DNA of 13,434 bases. Origin: QHWK01 sp035315685. Lineage in GTDB: Bacteria; Acidobacteriota; Vicinamibacteria; Vicinamibacterales; CAVVIG01. Below, in pieces: positions 1-8,801 of this stretch. The notes under the pieces are model-generated. The model saw only the letters and a list, made by a program, of their open reading frames with translations, ran no database searches and was not told where the DNA came from. The stretch is from positions 1 through 13,434 of the forward strand of contig DATFXR010000780.1 in assembly GCA_035315685.1 (NCBI GenBank). The letters run 5' to 3'. A program made the position numbers and the translations under genes. Each line of letters begins with the position of its first letter. Positions within the stretch are counted from its first letter, which is position 1.

Positions 1-129
1 ATCGGCGTCACCGAGCGGACGGCGTTCATCCTGCGCATCCGTCAGCTCGCCGTCGGCATCGCGAAGAGCTACGTCGAAGGCGGCACGGCGCCGACGCCCG
101 AGGAAGCGACCGAGAAGGCGGCGACGTAG
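1..129 (+). CDS. glyQ: Glycyl-tRNA synthetase alpha subunit, C-terminal end (partial)
   Basis: Only the last 42 codons are present, in frame 1, ending in TAG at 127-129. The visible piece begins IGVTERTAFILRIRQLAVGI and matches the conserved C-terminal helix of bacterial GlyQ (family pattern ISVTER..YI.RIR.L). GlyQ is the catalytic subunit of the heterotetrameric (alpha2beta2) glycyl-tRNA synthetase, which activates glycine and charges tRNA-Gly in the cytoplasm. The product ends in a Thr/Glu/Lys/Ala-rich tail instead of the ALGFP-type ending of many GlyQ proteins. The glyS ATG follows the stop codon with no gap, so the two subunits are almost certainly translated from one message. The identification rests on the short tail plus the adjacent glyS. 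Confidence 0.88.
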   Translation: MGVTERTAFILRIRQLAVGIAKSYVEGGTAPTPEEATEKAAT

Positions 130-2352
130 ATGGATCGTGAACTGCTGCTCGAAATCGGATGCGAGGAGCTGCCGGCGAGCTGGCTGCCCGACCTGACCCA
201 GAAGGTCGGCGAGATCGTCGGCGCGCAGCTGCGCGAGCATCGGCTTCCGGCTGAATCGCCCGTCGAAACCTACAGCACCCCGCGGCGTCTCACCGTGCGC
301 ATCGTTCGCGTGCCCGAGCGGCAGAACGATCTCGAGGAGCTGGTGAACGGCCCGCCCGTGTCCGCGGGATTCACGCCCGACGGGACGCCGACGGCAGCGG
401 CGACCGGGTTTGCCGCGAAGCAGGGCGTGGACGTCGCGTCGCTCGAGCGGGTTCAGACAGCGAAGGGTGAGTACCTCGCGTTTCGCAGGCGTCAACGCGG
501 CAAAGCGGCGGTCGACGTGCTGCCGGCGGTGCTCGGCGGGACGCTGCGCGGCCTGACCTTCCCGAGGCCGATGCATTGGGACGCGCTGCTCGACGACGGC
601 CGCGGCGAATTGCTCTTCGGCCGCCCGATCCGGTGGATCCTCTTCATCTACGGCGGCCGCGTGGTTCCGTTCTCGATCGCGCGGGCCGCAGCCGCGCAGA
701 CCGGACAGGTACAGGAGGTTCCGTCCGGCGCCGTCACCTACGGCCATCGCTTTCTCACCACCAGCGGCCGCGCCGGCCGCGCGATCAAGGTGCGATCGTT
801 CGACGAGTACCGCGCGCGGCTGCTCGAGAACTTCGTGATCCTCGAGCGCGGCGAGCGCCACAACAAGATCGCGCGCGAGCTCGATGCGAAGGCGCAACGG
901 CTGCAGGGCCGCGTCAGCCGTACGGTGCGGCACGATTCGGGGCTGTTGCAGGAGGTGCCCGATCTCGTCGAGTACCCGTCGGTCGTCGCCGGGACTTTCG
1001 CGCTCGAGTTCCTCGATCTCCCCGAAGAAGTGCTGACGACGACGCTGGTCCATCACCAGCACTACTTTCCGGTCGAGAGTGATGACGGGAGGCTGAAGAA
1101 CGCGTTTCTCGCGGTGATCAACACCGAGCCGGACAACGAGCGCACGATCGCGCGCAATGCCGAGCGCGTCGTCACCGCGCGGCTGCGTGACGCGCGGTTC
1201 TTCTGGGAAGCGGATCGCCAGGCGCCGCTCGAGTCTCGCATCGAGCGGCTCGGGACGCTGCTGTTCCACAAGAAGCTCGGGTCGTACCAGAACAAGGCGG
1301 AGCGGATCGAGCAGCTCGCCGGGTGGATTGCGCGCGAGGCGCTCGGAGCGGACGCGTCGACGGCCGCTGCCGCCGCGAAAGCCGCGCGGCTCGCCAAGGT
1401 CGATCTCACGACCGACATGGTCCGCGAGTTCACCGAGCTGCAGGGCACGATGGGCGGCATTTACGCCCGCGCCGAACGACACCCCGAGGAAGTCTGGAAG
1501 GCGATCTACTACCACTACCTGCCGGTCGGCGTGGAAGCGGACGCACCGCCGTCGCGCGCGCAACTCGGCAAGGCGGCAGCCACGTGGGCAGCGGTGTCGC
1601 TGGCGGACAAGCTGGACACGATCGTGGGTCTGTTCGCAGCGGGTGAGAAGCCGACCGGCTCGCGCGATCCCTACGGTCTGCGCCGCGCGGCGCAAGGCGT
1701 CGTGAAAATCCTGACCGACAGCGCCGATCTGACGAGGGCTGATCCGGCGCCCGATCTCGAGCGCCTCGTTGATCGGTCCTTCGACACGTTCGCGGCCAGC
1801 GTGCAGGTCGCCGACGCGCAGTGGAAGGCACGGCTCTTCGAATTCCTCGCCGAGCGACAGTCGCACCTGTTCGAACGTCGGGGTTTCGATATCGCGGAAG
1901 CGCGCGCGGTCGGTCGGTTCTGGAAGCGGCCGCACGACGCGCTGGCGCGCATCCAGGCGGTCTCGAAAGAACGGAACTCGAAGGATTTCGTCGCGCTTGC
2001 GGAGGTCGCCAAGCGCGTGAACAACATCACCGGCGACTACGCCGCTGCGGATGGCCTCGACGATCTGAAAGGAGTTCTCGTCGAGCCGGCCGAAGTCGCG
2101 CTTGCCGAGGAGATTGATCAGCGCTGGCCGAAAATCCGTGACGCGTCCAGACGTCAGCTGTATGGCGATGCGATGAAGCAGATCGTCGCGCTGCGCGGAC
2201 CGCTCGATCGATTCTTCACCGAAGTTCTGGTGATGTCCGAGGATCAGCGTCTGCGTCATGCGCGGTTGTCGCTGTTGTCAATGGTGCGCGACACGATCAA
2301 TTCAATCGCCGATATTTCAGAGGTGGCGCCCGAAGAAGTGAAGCAGGCCTGA
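130..2352 (+). CDS. glyS: Glycyl-tRNA synthetase beta subunit
   Basis: This 740-residue product is the beta subunit of the bacterial alpha2beta2 glycyl-tRNA synthetase; it supplies tRNA recognition to the catalytic GlyQ. It begins MDRELLLEIGCEELPASWL, the typical GlyS opening. Family signatures include HHQHYFPV near residue 308, the HD-like segment KVDLTTDMVREFTELQGTMG from about residue 423, and GSRDPYGLRRAAQG at about 510-523. A DALR-type anticodon-binding domain occupies roughly residues 600-715 (KRVNNITGD, then FFTEVLVM). E. coli GlyS is 689 residues, so this one is somewhat long but complete. The ATG directly follows the glyQ stop, and only a weak purine run (AGAAGG, 113-118) lies upstream. 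This suggests translational coupling. No frameshift or missing motif is visible. Confidence 0.97.
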   Translation: MDRELLLEIGCEELPASWLPDLTQKVGEIVGAQLREHRLPAESPVETYSTPRRLTVRIVRVPERQNDLEELVNGPPVSAGFTPDGTPTAAATGFAAKQGVDVASLERVQTAKGEYLAFRRRQRGKAAVDVLPAVLGGTLRGLTFPRPMHWDALLDDGRGELLFGRPIRWILFIYGGRVVPFSIARAAAAQTGQVQEVPSGAVTYGHRFLTTSGRAGRAIKVRSFDEYRARLLENFVILERGERHNKIARELDAKAQRLQGRVSRTVRHDSGLLQEVPDLVEYPSVVAGTFALEFLDLPEEVLTTTLVHHQHYFPVESDDGRLKNAFLAVINTEPDNERTIARNAERVVTARLRDARFFWEADRQAPLESRIERLGTLLFHKKLGSYQNKAERIEQLAGWIAREALGADASTAAAAAKAARLAKVDLTTDMVREFTELQGTMGGIYARAERHPEEVWKAIYYHYLPVGVEADAPPSRAQLGKAAATWAAVSLADKLDTIVGLFAAGEKPTGSRDPYGLRRAAQGVVKILTDSADLTRADPAPDLERLVDRSFDTFAASVQVADAQWKARLFEFLAERQSHLFERRGFDIAEARAVGRFWKRPHDALARIQAVSKERNSKDFVALAEVAKRVNNITGDYAAADGLDDLKGVLVEPAEVALAEEIDQRWPKIRDASRRQLYGDAMKQIVALRGPLDRFFTEVLVMSEDQRLRHARLSLLSMVRDTINSIADISEVAPEEVKQA

Positions 2353-2382
2353 AGGCCCGCGCGACCGATGGCGAGATCGCGA

Positions 2383-2398
2383 TCCGGCTGAAGCCGGA
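2383..2398. repeat. REP-like palindromic hairpin (single copy)
   Basis: TCCGGCT-GA-AGCCGGA is a perfect 7-bp palindrome just after glyS. The same core, with flanking ACAC, recurs inside mutL at 7624-7643. On the minus strand it reads as VRLQPD, as does the mutL copy. It may also act as a weak transcription terminator for glyQS, but no T-run follows. I infer that it belongs to a dispersed REP family of this genome. Confidence 0.6.
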
Positions 2399-2427
2399 CA
2401 CGACCGCACTCGGATGTGTGATTCGAG

Positions 2428-2442
2428 CGGCGGGCTCCGCCG
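2428..2442. repeat. Short GC hairpin in the glyS-ppdK spacer
   Basis: CGGCGG-GCT-CCGCCG is a perfect 6-bp stem with a 3-nt loop. It lies 30 nt downstream of the REP-like hairpin in the 173-nt spacer. Without a U-tract it is a poor intrinsic terminator. It may be a degenerate second arm of the same repeat or simply a folded spacer element. Confidence 0.4.
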
Positions 2443-2449
2443 TCTGTGC

Positions 2450-2462
2450 GAACGATACGTTC
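2450..2462. promoter_or_regulatory. Operator-like palindrome upstream of ppdK
   Basis: GAACG-ATA-CGTTC is a perfect 5-bp inverted repeat with a 3-nt centre, 64 nt before the ppdK start. It resembles a transcription-factor half-site pair, but no regulator can be named and no convincing -35/-10 pair was found beside it. Call it a candidate only. Confidence 0.25.
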
Positions 2463-2516
2463 CCGTGCGCGATCGCAGCGCGACAATGTGGACTCTCAAT
2501 TGATTCTCGACTTACC

Positions 2517-2520
2517 GGAG
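2517..2520 (+). promoter_or_regulatory. Shine-Dalgarno GGAG that fixes the ppdK start
   Basis: GGAG lies 5 nt before ATG 2526. The in-frame GTG at 2520 overlaps this site and cannot use it, so ATG 2526 is preferred over GTG 2520 and over the far-upstream in-frame ATG at 2418. Confidence 0.7.
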
Positions 2521-2525
2521 TGACG

Positions 2526-5318
<2,793 letters not shown>

Positions 5319-5324
5319 GGCGCG

Positions 5325-5449
5325 CCAATGGCTGATGGCTAATGGCTGATGGCTATGGTTGATGGCTGATGGTCACGGCATCCGGCGGCCAGACACCATC
5401 AGCCATGAAACATTTGCCATTCAGCCATTAGCCATCAGCCATCAGCCAT
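5325..5449. repeat. Heptamer-built inverted repeat before corA
   Basis: The left arm (5328-5373) is a tandem of 7-nt units alternating ATGGCTG and ATGGCTA, with one damaged unit (TGGTTG). The right arm (5395-5449) is its imperfect reverse complement, built of CAGCCAT and TAGCCAT units. A loop of about 21 nt (5374-5394) separates them. It fills nearly all of the 134-nt ppdK-corA spacer and ends 3 nt before the corA ATG. The design resembles the short tandem heptamer repeats described in cyanobacteria; relatedness is not implied. A transcript would fold into a long hairpin. Confidence 0.85.
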
Positions 5450-5452
5450 GAC

Positions 5453-6418
5453 ATGGTTTCAGTCTTTGTCCATCGCAACGGCCGGACCGAGCAGGTGACC
5501 AGCCTCGACCGGACCTGGCTGAACCCGGCCGCCGGCGCGATGGTGTGGGTGGATCTGGCCGCCCCTTCCATCCCTGAATCGCTCGTTCTCAGCGACACCT
5601 TCGCGTTCCACCCGCTCTCGGTGGAAGACGCGATCTCGAAGCTGCAATATCCGAAGGTCGAGGCCTACGACGGCTATCTGTACGTAATCCTGCACGGCAT
5701 CGAGTCGAAGACGGCGGAGCATCGCGTCGCCACCCACGACATCGACTTCTTCGTCGGGCCGAACTATCTCGTGACGGTTCACGACGGCGACTCACGATCG
5801 ATCGCCGGCCTCCGCGAGCAGGCGACGCGCAACACCAAGATCCTGTCCGAAGGCCCGGTCGCACTGCTGCACCGGATCGTCGACAGGATGGTCGATCACT
5901 ACCGGCCGGAGATGGACGAGCTGGACGATCGGCTCGACGCCCTCGAGGACGAGATCTTCAAGACCGCCGATCCGAAGCTGATTCGTCAGCTGCTCGAGGA
6001 GAAGCGGCAGGTGGCGAGCCTGCGCCGCATCGTCACGCCGCAGCGTGACGTCATCGCGCGCCTCGCGCGCCGCGACTTCGTCGACGTCAGCACCGAGATG
6101 TCGTTCCGCTTCCGCGACGTCTACGATCACCTCGTGCGGATCGCCGACGACGCACTGATTTTCCAGGATCGGATCACCGGCATGCTCGACGCTCACCTCT
6201 CGAACGTCAGCTTCCGCCTCAACGAGGTGATGAAGGCGCTGACGCTCGTCACGGTGCTGTTCATGCCGCCGACGCTCATAGCCGGCGTCTGGGGCATGAA
6301 CGTGCCGCTGCCGCACTTCCCGGGTGGCGACGGCGCGCAGTTCTGGTGGGTGGTTGGCGCGATGGTGGCCATCGTGGGCGGCATGGTCGCGGTGTTTCGC
6401 GGACGGCGCTGGATCTGA
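5453..6418 (+). CDS. corA: CorA-type magnesium/cobalt transporter
   Basis: This 321-residue inner-membrane channel protein takes up Mg2+ (and Co2+ or Ni2+ in relatives) as a homopentamer. The cytoplasmic domain (residues 1 to about 255) has the typical HPLSVEDA motif and a long charged helix (DELDDRLDALEDEIFK onward). The first transmembrane helix is about 258-280 (LTLVTVLFMPPTLIAGVWG) and ends in the family-defining GMN at 281-283. An acidic loop and a second helix at about 298-316 follow, then the short basic tail RGRRWI. The start is ATG 5453; the next in-frame ATG lies far inside the conserved domain. No Shine-Dalgarno sequence is visible, because the bases before the start are the arm of the heptamer repeat plus GAC. 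Both gene junctions hold repeats, so it is probably not tightly co-transcribed with its neighbours. Confidence 0.95.
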   Translation: MVSVFVHRNGRTEQVTSLDRTWLNPAAGAMVWVDLAAPSIPESLVLSDTFAFHPLSVEDAISKLQYPKVEAYDGYLYVILHGIESKTAEHRVATHDIDFFVGPNYLVTVHDGDSRSIAGLREQATRNTKILSEGPVALLHRIVDRMVDHYRPEMDELDDRLDALEDEIFKTADPKLIRQLLEEKRQVASLRRIVTPQRDVIARLARRDFVDVSTEMSFRFRDVYDHLVRIADDALIFQDRITGMLDAHLSNVSFRLNEVMKALTLVTVLFMPPTLIAGVWGMNVPLPHFPGGDGAQFWWVVGAMVAIVGGMVAVFRGRRWI

Positions 6419-6426
6419 GAGGAGGC

Positions 6427-6520
6427 AAGTAAGAATTGACGAAATTAAGAATTAAGAATGCGCGTCACGCTGCGAACGTGTGTACGAATTCTCACTTCTT
6501 ACTTGGTAATTCTTAATTTC
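6427..6520. repeat. AT-rich inverted repeat between corA and mutL
   Basis: GAAATTAAGAATTA (6441-6454) is perfectly complementary to TAATTCTTAATTTC (6507-6520). A second word, AAGTAAGAA (6427-6435), matches TTCTTACTT (6496-6504). The left arm contains the 7-nt tandem AATTAAG-AATTAAG. In a GC-rich genome this AT-rich block stands out. It fills most of the 107-nt spacer and ends 5 nt before the mutL ATG, echoing the arrangement upstream of corA but with a different heptamer. Confidence 0.8.
6514..6519 (+). promoter_or_regulatory. Possible -10 element at the repeat edge before mutL
   Basis: TAATTT fits the TANNNT pattern of a -10 element and lies 6 nt before ATG 6526. A transcript from it would begin almost at the start codon, giving a leaderless mutL mRNA. 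This would explain the lack of a Shine-Dalgarno sequence. No good -35 is seen, so this is inference. Confidence 0.3.
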
Positions 6521-6525
6521 TCCGC

Positions 6526-8322
6526 ATGGGCAAGATCAACCGACTCCCCCCGGAACTCGCCAATCAGATTGCGGCCGGCGAAGTAATCGAGCGGCCGGCT
6601 TCGGTCATCAAGGAGCTCGTCGAAAACGCCGTCGACGCCGGCGCGCGGCGGCTCGCGATCCACATCGAGCTGGGCGGCAAGAAGCTGGTGCGTGTGGAAG
6701 ACGACGGCGAGGGCATGGAGCCGGACGATGCGCGGCTGGCGATCGAGCGGCATGCGACCAGCAAGATTCGCCGTGCGGACGATCTCGCGGCGATCGTCAC
6801 CCTCGGCTTCCGCGGCGAGGCGCTGCCCTCGATCGCGTCAGTCTCACACTTCGTGCTGCGCACGCGCGCGCGCGGCCGTCAGAGCGGCACCGAGATCCGC
6901 GTCAACGGCGGCGCCGTCTCGAGCGTCACCGAGGTGGCGGCGGCCGAGGGCACCGTCGCCGAGGTCACCGATCTCTTCTACAACCTTCCCGCGCGTCGCA
7001 AGTTTCTCAAGGCGGACGCGGCCGAATCGGCGCAGGTCTCGCGGATCGTCACCCAGCTCGCGCTCGCGTACCCGGGGGTCGGCTTCGCGCTGACGAGCGG
7101 CGGCCGGCCCGTGCTGCAATGCCCGCCGGCCGTGTCACAGCGCGATCGGCTGTACCAGTTGTACGGGGAGCGCAGCGATCTGCTCGAGCTGCGCAAGGAG
7201 GCGGGCGGTCTGAAGCTGACCGGCTTCATTGCCGCGCTGGCGGAGCAGGGCCCGACGCGCGGCCCGCAGAACGTCTTCATCAACCGGCGCATCGTCAAGG
7301 ACCGCACCATCGCGCACGCGATCATCGACTCCTACAGCCAGGCGTCGATCAAGGAGCGCAGTCCCGAGGTTCATCTCTTCATCGAAATGGCGCCAGACGC
7401 GCTCGACGTCAACGTGCACCCCACGAAAGCCGAAGTCCGCTTCCGCGAGCAGTCGTTGGTGCACGAAGTGGTCCGCCGCGCGTTCATGGAGACGCTCGGG
7501 CGGAGCAGCGCGCCTCAGCTGGAGCTTCGCCCCGACCACGTCGCGCAGGCGCATCCGACGACGATCACGCTTCCGGGCGTGCTTGCCGGCGGCATGTATC
7601 CCAATCGCTGGATGCCAGAGAGCGTCCGGCTGAAGCCGGACACTACGGCAACGACATCCGGTGAGCACCACGATGGTCCGACATCCGACCCGTTGACATC
7701 GGTAGTGTCCCGCTCAAGCCCGACGGTGCCGCCGACAGTCGACATCAAGCCGATGATCCCGCTCGGCCAGTTTCGCGACACGTTCATCATCGCGGTCGAC
7801 GATGATGGGATCGCGATCATCGATCAGCACGTGGCGCACGAGCGGGTATTGTTCGAGCGTGTGATGGAACGGCTGACGCGCGGCCCGCTCGAATCGCAGC
7901 GCCTGCTGGTCCCGTTGCTGATCGACGTCTCGCCGTCGGCATACGATGCGCTGCTGAGCCGCACCGGCGAGCTCGCGCGTCTGGGGTTCGAGATCGAAGG
8001 ATTTGGGGATTCGACCTTGAAAGTCGACGCGGTTCCGGCGCTGCTGGAGGCAAACGCGTCCGCGAAGGCCCTGCTGGCGCTATCCGAGGATCTGGAAGGC
8101 CTCGACCGCGGCGCTCACGTCCAGGACGCCCTGCAGCGGATCGCGGCAACCACTGCCTGCCATGCGGCAGTGAAAGCGAACGATCCGCTCACTTACGAAA
8201 AAATGGCACACATCCTCGCCGAACTACGGGAGACGGCCTATTCGACGGTCTGTCCCCATGGCCGCCCCGTGATGCTGAGGCTCACACGCCGCGAAATCGA
8301 GAAGAATTTCGATCGGATCTGA
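6526..8322 (+). CDS. mutL: DNA mismatch repair protein MutL (endonuclease type)
   Basis: The 598-residue product couples MutS mismatch recognition to strand incision. The N-terminal GHKL ATPase shows all the usual boxes: VIKELVENAVDAGA, DDGEGMEPDD, RHATSKI and GFRGEALPSIASV. A transducer domain follows with FINRRIV and VNVHPTKAEVRF. The C-terminal dimerisation/endonuclease domain begins near residue 413 (QFRDTFIIA). It carries DQHVAHE..... at 433-444 (family motif DQHA-x2-E-x4-E, with Val replacing Ala436), ACHAAVK at 544-550 and CPHGRP at 576-581. So strand cutting by MutL itself, as in MutH-less bacteria, is expected. The linker at residues 366-400 is encoded by a REPIN-like DNA insertion. 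The N-terminus MGKINRLPPELANQIAAGEV is canonical, supporting ATG 6526 despite the missing Shine-Dalgarno sequence. Confidence 0.97.
   Translation: MGKINRLPPELANQIAAGEVIERPASVIKELVENAVDAGARRLAIHIELGGKKLVRVEDDGEGMEPDDARLAIERHATSKIRRADDLAAIVTLGFRGEALPSIASVSHFVLRTRARGRQSGTEIRVNGGAVSSVTEVAAAEGTVAEVTDLFYNLPARRKFLKADAAESAQVSRIVTQLALAYPGVGFALTSGGRPVLQCPPAVSQRDRLYQLYGERSDLLELRKEAGGLKLTGFIAALAEQGPTRGPQNVFINRRIVKDRTIAHAIIDSYSQASIKERSPEVHLFIEMAPDALDVNVHPTKAEVRFREQSLVHEVVRRAFMETLGRSSAPQLELRPDHVAQAHPTTITLPGVLAGGMYPNRWMPESVRLKPDTTATTSGEHHDGPTSDPLTSVVSRSSPTVPPTVDIKPMIPLGQFRDTFIIAVDDDGIAIIDQHVAHERVLFERVMERLTRGPLESQRLLVPLLIDVSPSAYDALLSRTGELARLGFEIEGFGDSTLKVDAVPALLEANASAKALLALSEDLEGLDRGAHVQDALQRIAATTACHAAVKANDPLTYEKMAHILAELRETAYSTVCPHGRPVMLRLTRREIEKNFDRI
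7623..7725. repeat. REPIN-like element inside the mutL linker
   Basis: Two 26-nt REP-like arms face each other: 7623-7648 and the reverse complement of 7700-7725 agree at 21 of 26 positions, including a perfect GGACACTAC/GTAGTGTCC pair. The left arm contains the 8-bp palindrome GTCCGGCT-GA-AGCCGGAC. The left arm translates in the mutL frame as VRLKPDTT. The core is shared with the hairpin at 2383-2398. The whole can fold as a long hairpin, as REPINs do. Confidence 0.7.
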
Positions 8323-8414
8323 CGGGACGGGCAGGACGGGCGGGACGGGCAGGATGGGCGGGAGGGCAGGACGGGCGGGAAGGGCAGGAGGGGCAGGATG
8401 GGTGGGAAGGGCGG
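8323..8414. repeat. G-tract tandem repeat after mutL
   Basis: Starting right after the mutL stop, about 90 nt consist of degenerate 5- to 10-nt units such as GGACGGGC and GGGCA. They contain more than twelve GGG runs on the plus strand with very short spacers. Such spacing is compatible with G-quadruplex formation. The minus-strand reading (Pro/Ser/Arg repeats) is low complexity and not taken as coding. Confidence 0.8.
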
Positions 8415-8443
8415 CAAGGTACCCAAAAAGGACGTAGCGCGAA

Positions 8444-8453
8444 GGCTTTAGCC
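8444..8453. repeat. Short palindrome GGCT-TT-AGCC before the small membrane ORF
   Basis: A perfect 4-bp palindrome lies within TAGCGCGAAGGCTTTAGCC, 9 nt before the TTG start of the small gene. I have an impression of similar words dispersed in related genomes, but only one copy is present here, so membership of a repeat family is not shown. Confidence 0.3.
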
Positions 8454-8462
8454 GAGCGAGCG

Positions 8463-8633
8463 TTGGGTAAAGCAACCTATTACGTCGGTCGACTGTTCCA
8501 GCTCATTGGTATGTGGCTGCTATTGGTCGATATCTTACTTGCGGGCCCGATGGGGCCAGACCCGAAGCTGTTTGGAGCGGGCGTGGTCGTTTTTGTCGTC
8601 GGGTGGGCGTTTACGCGCTTGACACGCCCATGA
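8463..8633 (+). CDS. Small two-helix membrane protein of unknown function
   Basis: This 56-residue product is too short for most gene finders but looks real. It begins MGKATYYVGRLFQLIGMWLL when read from TTG 8463. A first hydrophobic helix spans about residues 11-28 (LFQLIGMWLLLVDILLAG). A turn rich in Gly/Pro/Asp follows (PMGPDPK), then a second helix at about 37-50 (LFGAGVVVFVVGWAF) and a basic tail TRLTRP. This is a plausible helical hairpin in the inner membrane. I recall similar small proteins in acidobacterial genomes but cannot name a family. The TTG has only weak GAG purines upstream. The internal ATG 8508 is an alternative that would give a 41-residue product lacking most of the first helix. 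Its last codons contain the -35 box of the downstream promoter. Confidence 0.6.
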   Translation: MGKATYYVGRLFQLIGMWLLLVDILLAGPMGPDPKLFGAGVVVFVVGWAFTRLTRP

Positions 8634-8647
8634 GGGGCTGTTACTCT
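8619..8647 (+). promoter_or_regulatory. Sigma70-type promoter for the riboswitch-protease transcript
   Basis: TTGACA (8619-8624) is a perfect -35. It is followed after exactly 17 nt by TACTCT (8642-8647), which fits TANNNT. Transcription would start near 8654, giving a leader of about 148 nt before the protease ATG. The -35 lies inside the end of the small membrane protein gene. Confidence 0.65.
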
Positions 8648-8666
8648 GACTTGGCTCGCTCACAAC

Positions 8667-8685
8667 CGTAAGTAAAAACGTAAGT
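8667..8685 (+). repeat. Direct repeat CGTAAGT in the leader
   Basis: CGTAAGT occurs at 8667-8673 and again at 8679-8685, 12 nt apart, between the predicted start site and the riboswitch. The spacing (about one helical turn) could suit a DNA-binding protein, but nothing else supports a role. Confidence 0.3.
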
Positions 8686-8703
8686 TAGAAGCGCTCGCCG
8701 CTT

Positions 8704-8794
8704 TCCAAGCGAAAGGGTCATCCTGCATTCGGTCGAACGCAGGAGCGCAAAGCTAAGCCTCAGAGCGATGGGGCGTTTAGCTGCCGAACTTGGA
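8704..8794 (+). ncRNA. c-di-GMP-I (GEMM) riboswitch
   Basis: The segment shows the conserved skeleton of the GEMM class. P1 is TCCAAG (8704-8709) with CTTGGA (8789-8794). AAAGGGTCATCC (8712-8723) follows, in which G8716 aligns with ligand-contacting G20 of the Vibrio Vc2 aptamer. P2 is CCTGC (8722-8726) with GCAGG (8739-8743), extended by TTC/GAA. The hallmark GCGCAAAGC lies at 8745-8753, with A8749 aligning with A47. P3 is GCTAA/TTAGC (8752-8756 with 8777-8781) plus GCCTC/GGGGC (8757-8761 with 8770-8774), and TGCCGA (8782-8787) closes the core. A G at the G20 position fits c-di-GMP over the cGAMP-sensing variant, which carries A. The P2 loop (GGTC) is not a GNRA tetraloop, so the usual loop-receptor dock may be absent. 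P1 covers the protease Shine-Dalgarno sequence. Confidence 0.82.
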
Positions 8795-8795
8795 G
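8792..8795 (+). promoter_or_regulatory. Protease Shine-Dalgarno, sequestered by riboswitch P1
   Basis: GGAG lies 6 nt before ATG 8802. Its first three bases are paired in riboswitch stem P1. It also decides the start: the in-frame TTG at 8790 overlaps the site and would lie within P1, so ATG 8802 is preferred. Confidence 0.7.
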
Positions 8796-8801
8796 TCTCG
8801 C

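Noticed and set aside
2450..2462. LexA box of the GAAC-N4-GTTC type
   Set aside because: The spacing between GAAC and GTTC is 5 nt, not 4, and ppdK is not an expected SOS gene.
2418..2525. Upstream in-frame extension of ppdK from ATG 2418, and GTG 2520
   Set aside because: The extension runs through the spacer hairpin and the palindrome with no family similarity. GTG 2520 overlaps the GGAG ribosome site, whereas ATG 2526 is correctly spaced from it.
5328..5449. CRISPR array from repeated short units
   Set aside because: Units are 7 nt, contiguous and partly inverted, with no unique spacers and no cas genes nearby.
8224..8475. Proline-rich minus-strand frame across the G-tract repeat
   Set aside because: It is a translation of a low-complexity tandem repeat and the mutL end; no start signal or family features.
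8790..8801. TTG 8790 as the protease start
   Set aside because: It overlaps the Shine-Dalgarno sequence and lies inside riboswitch P1. ATG 8802 is well spaced from GGAG.
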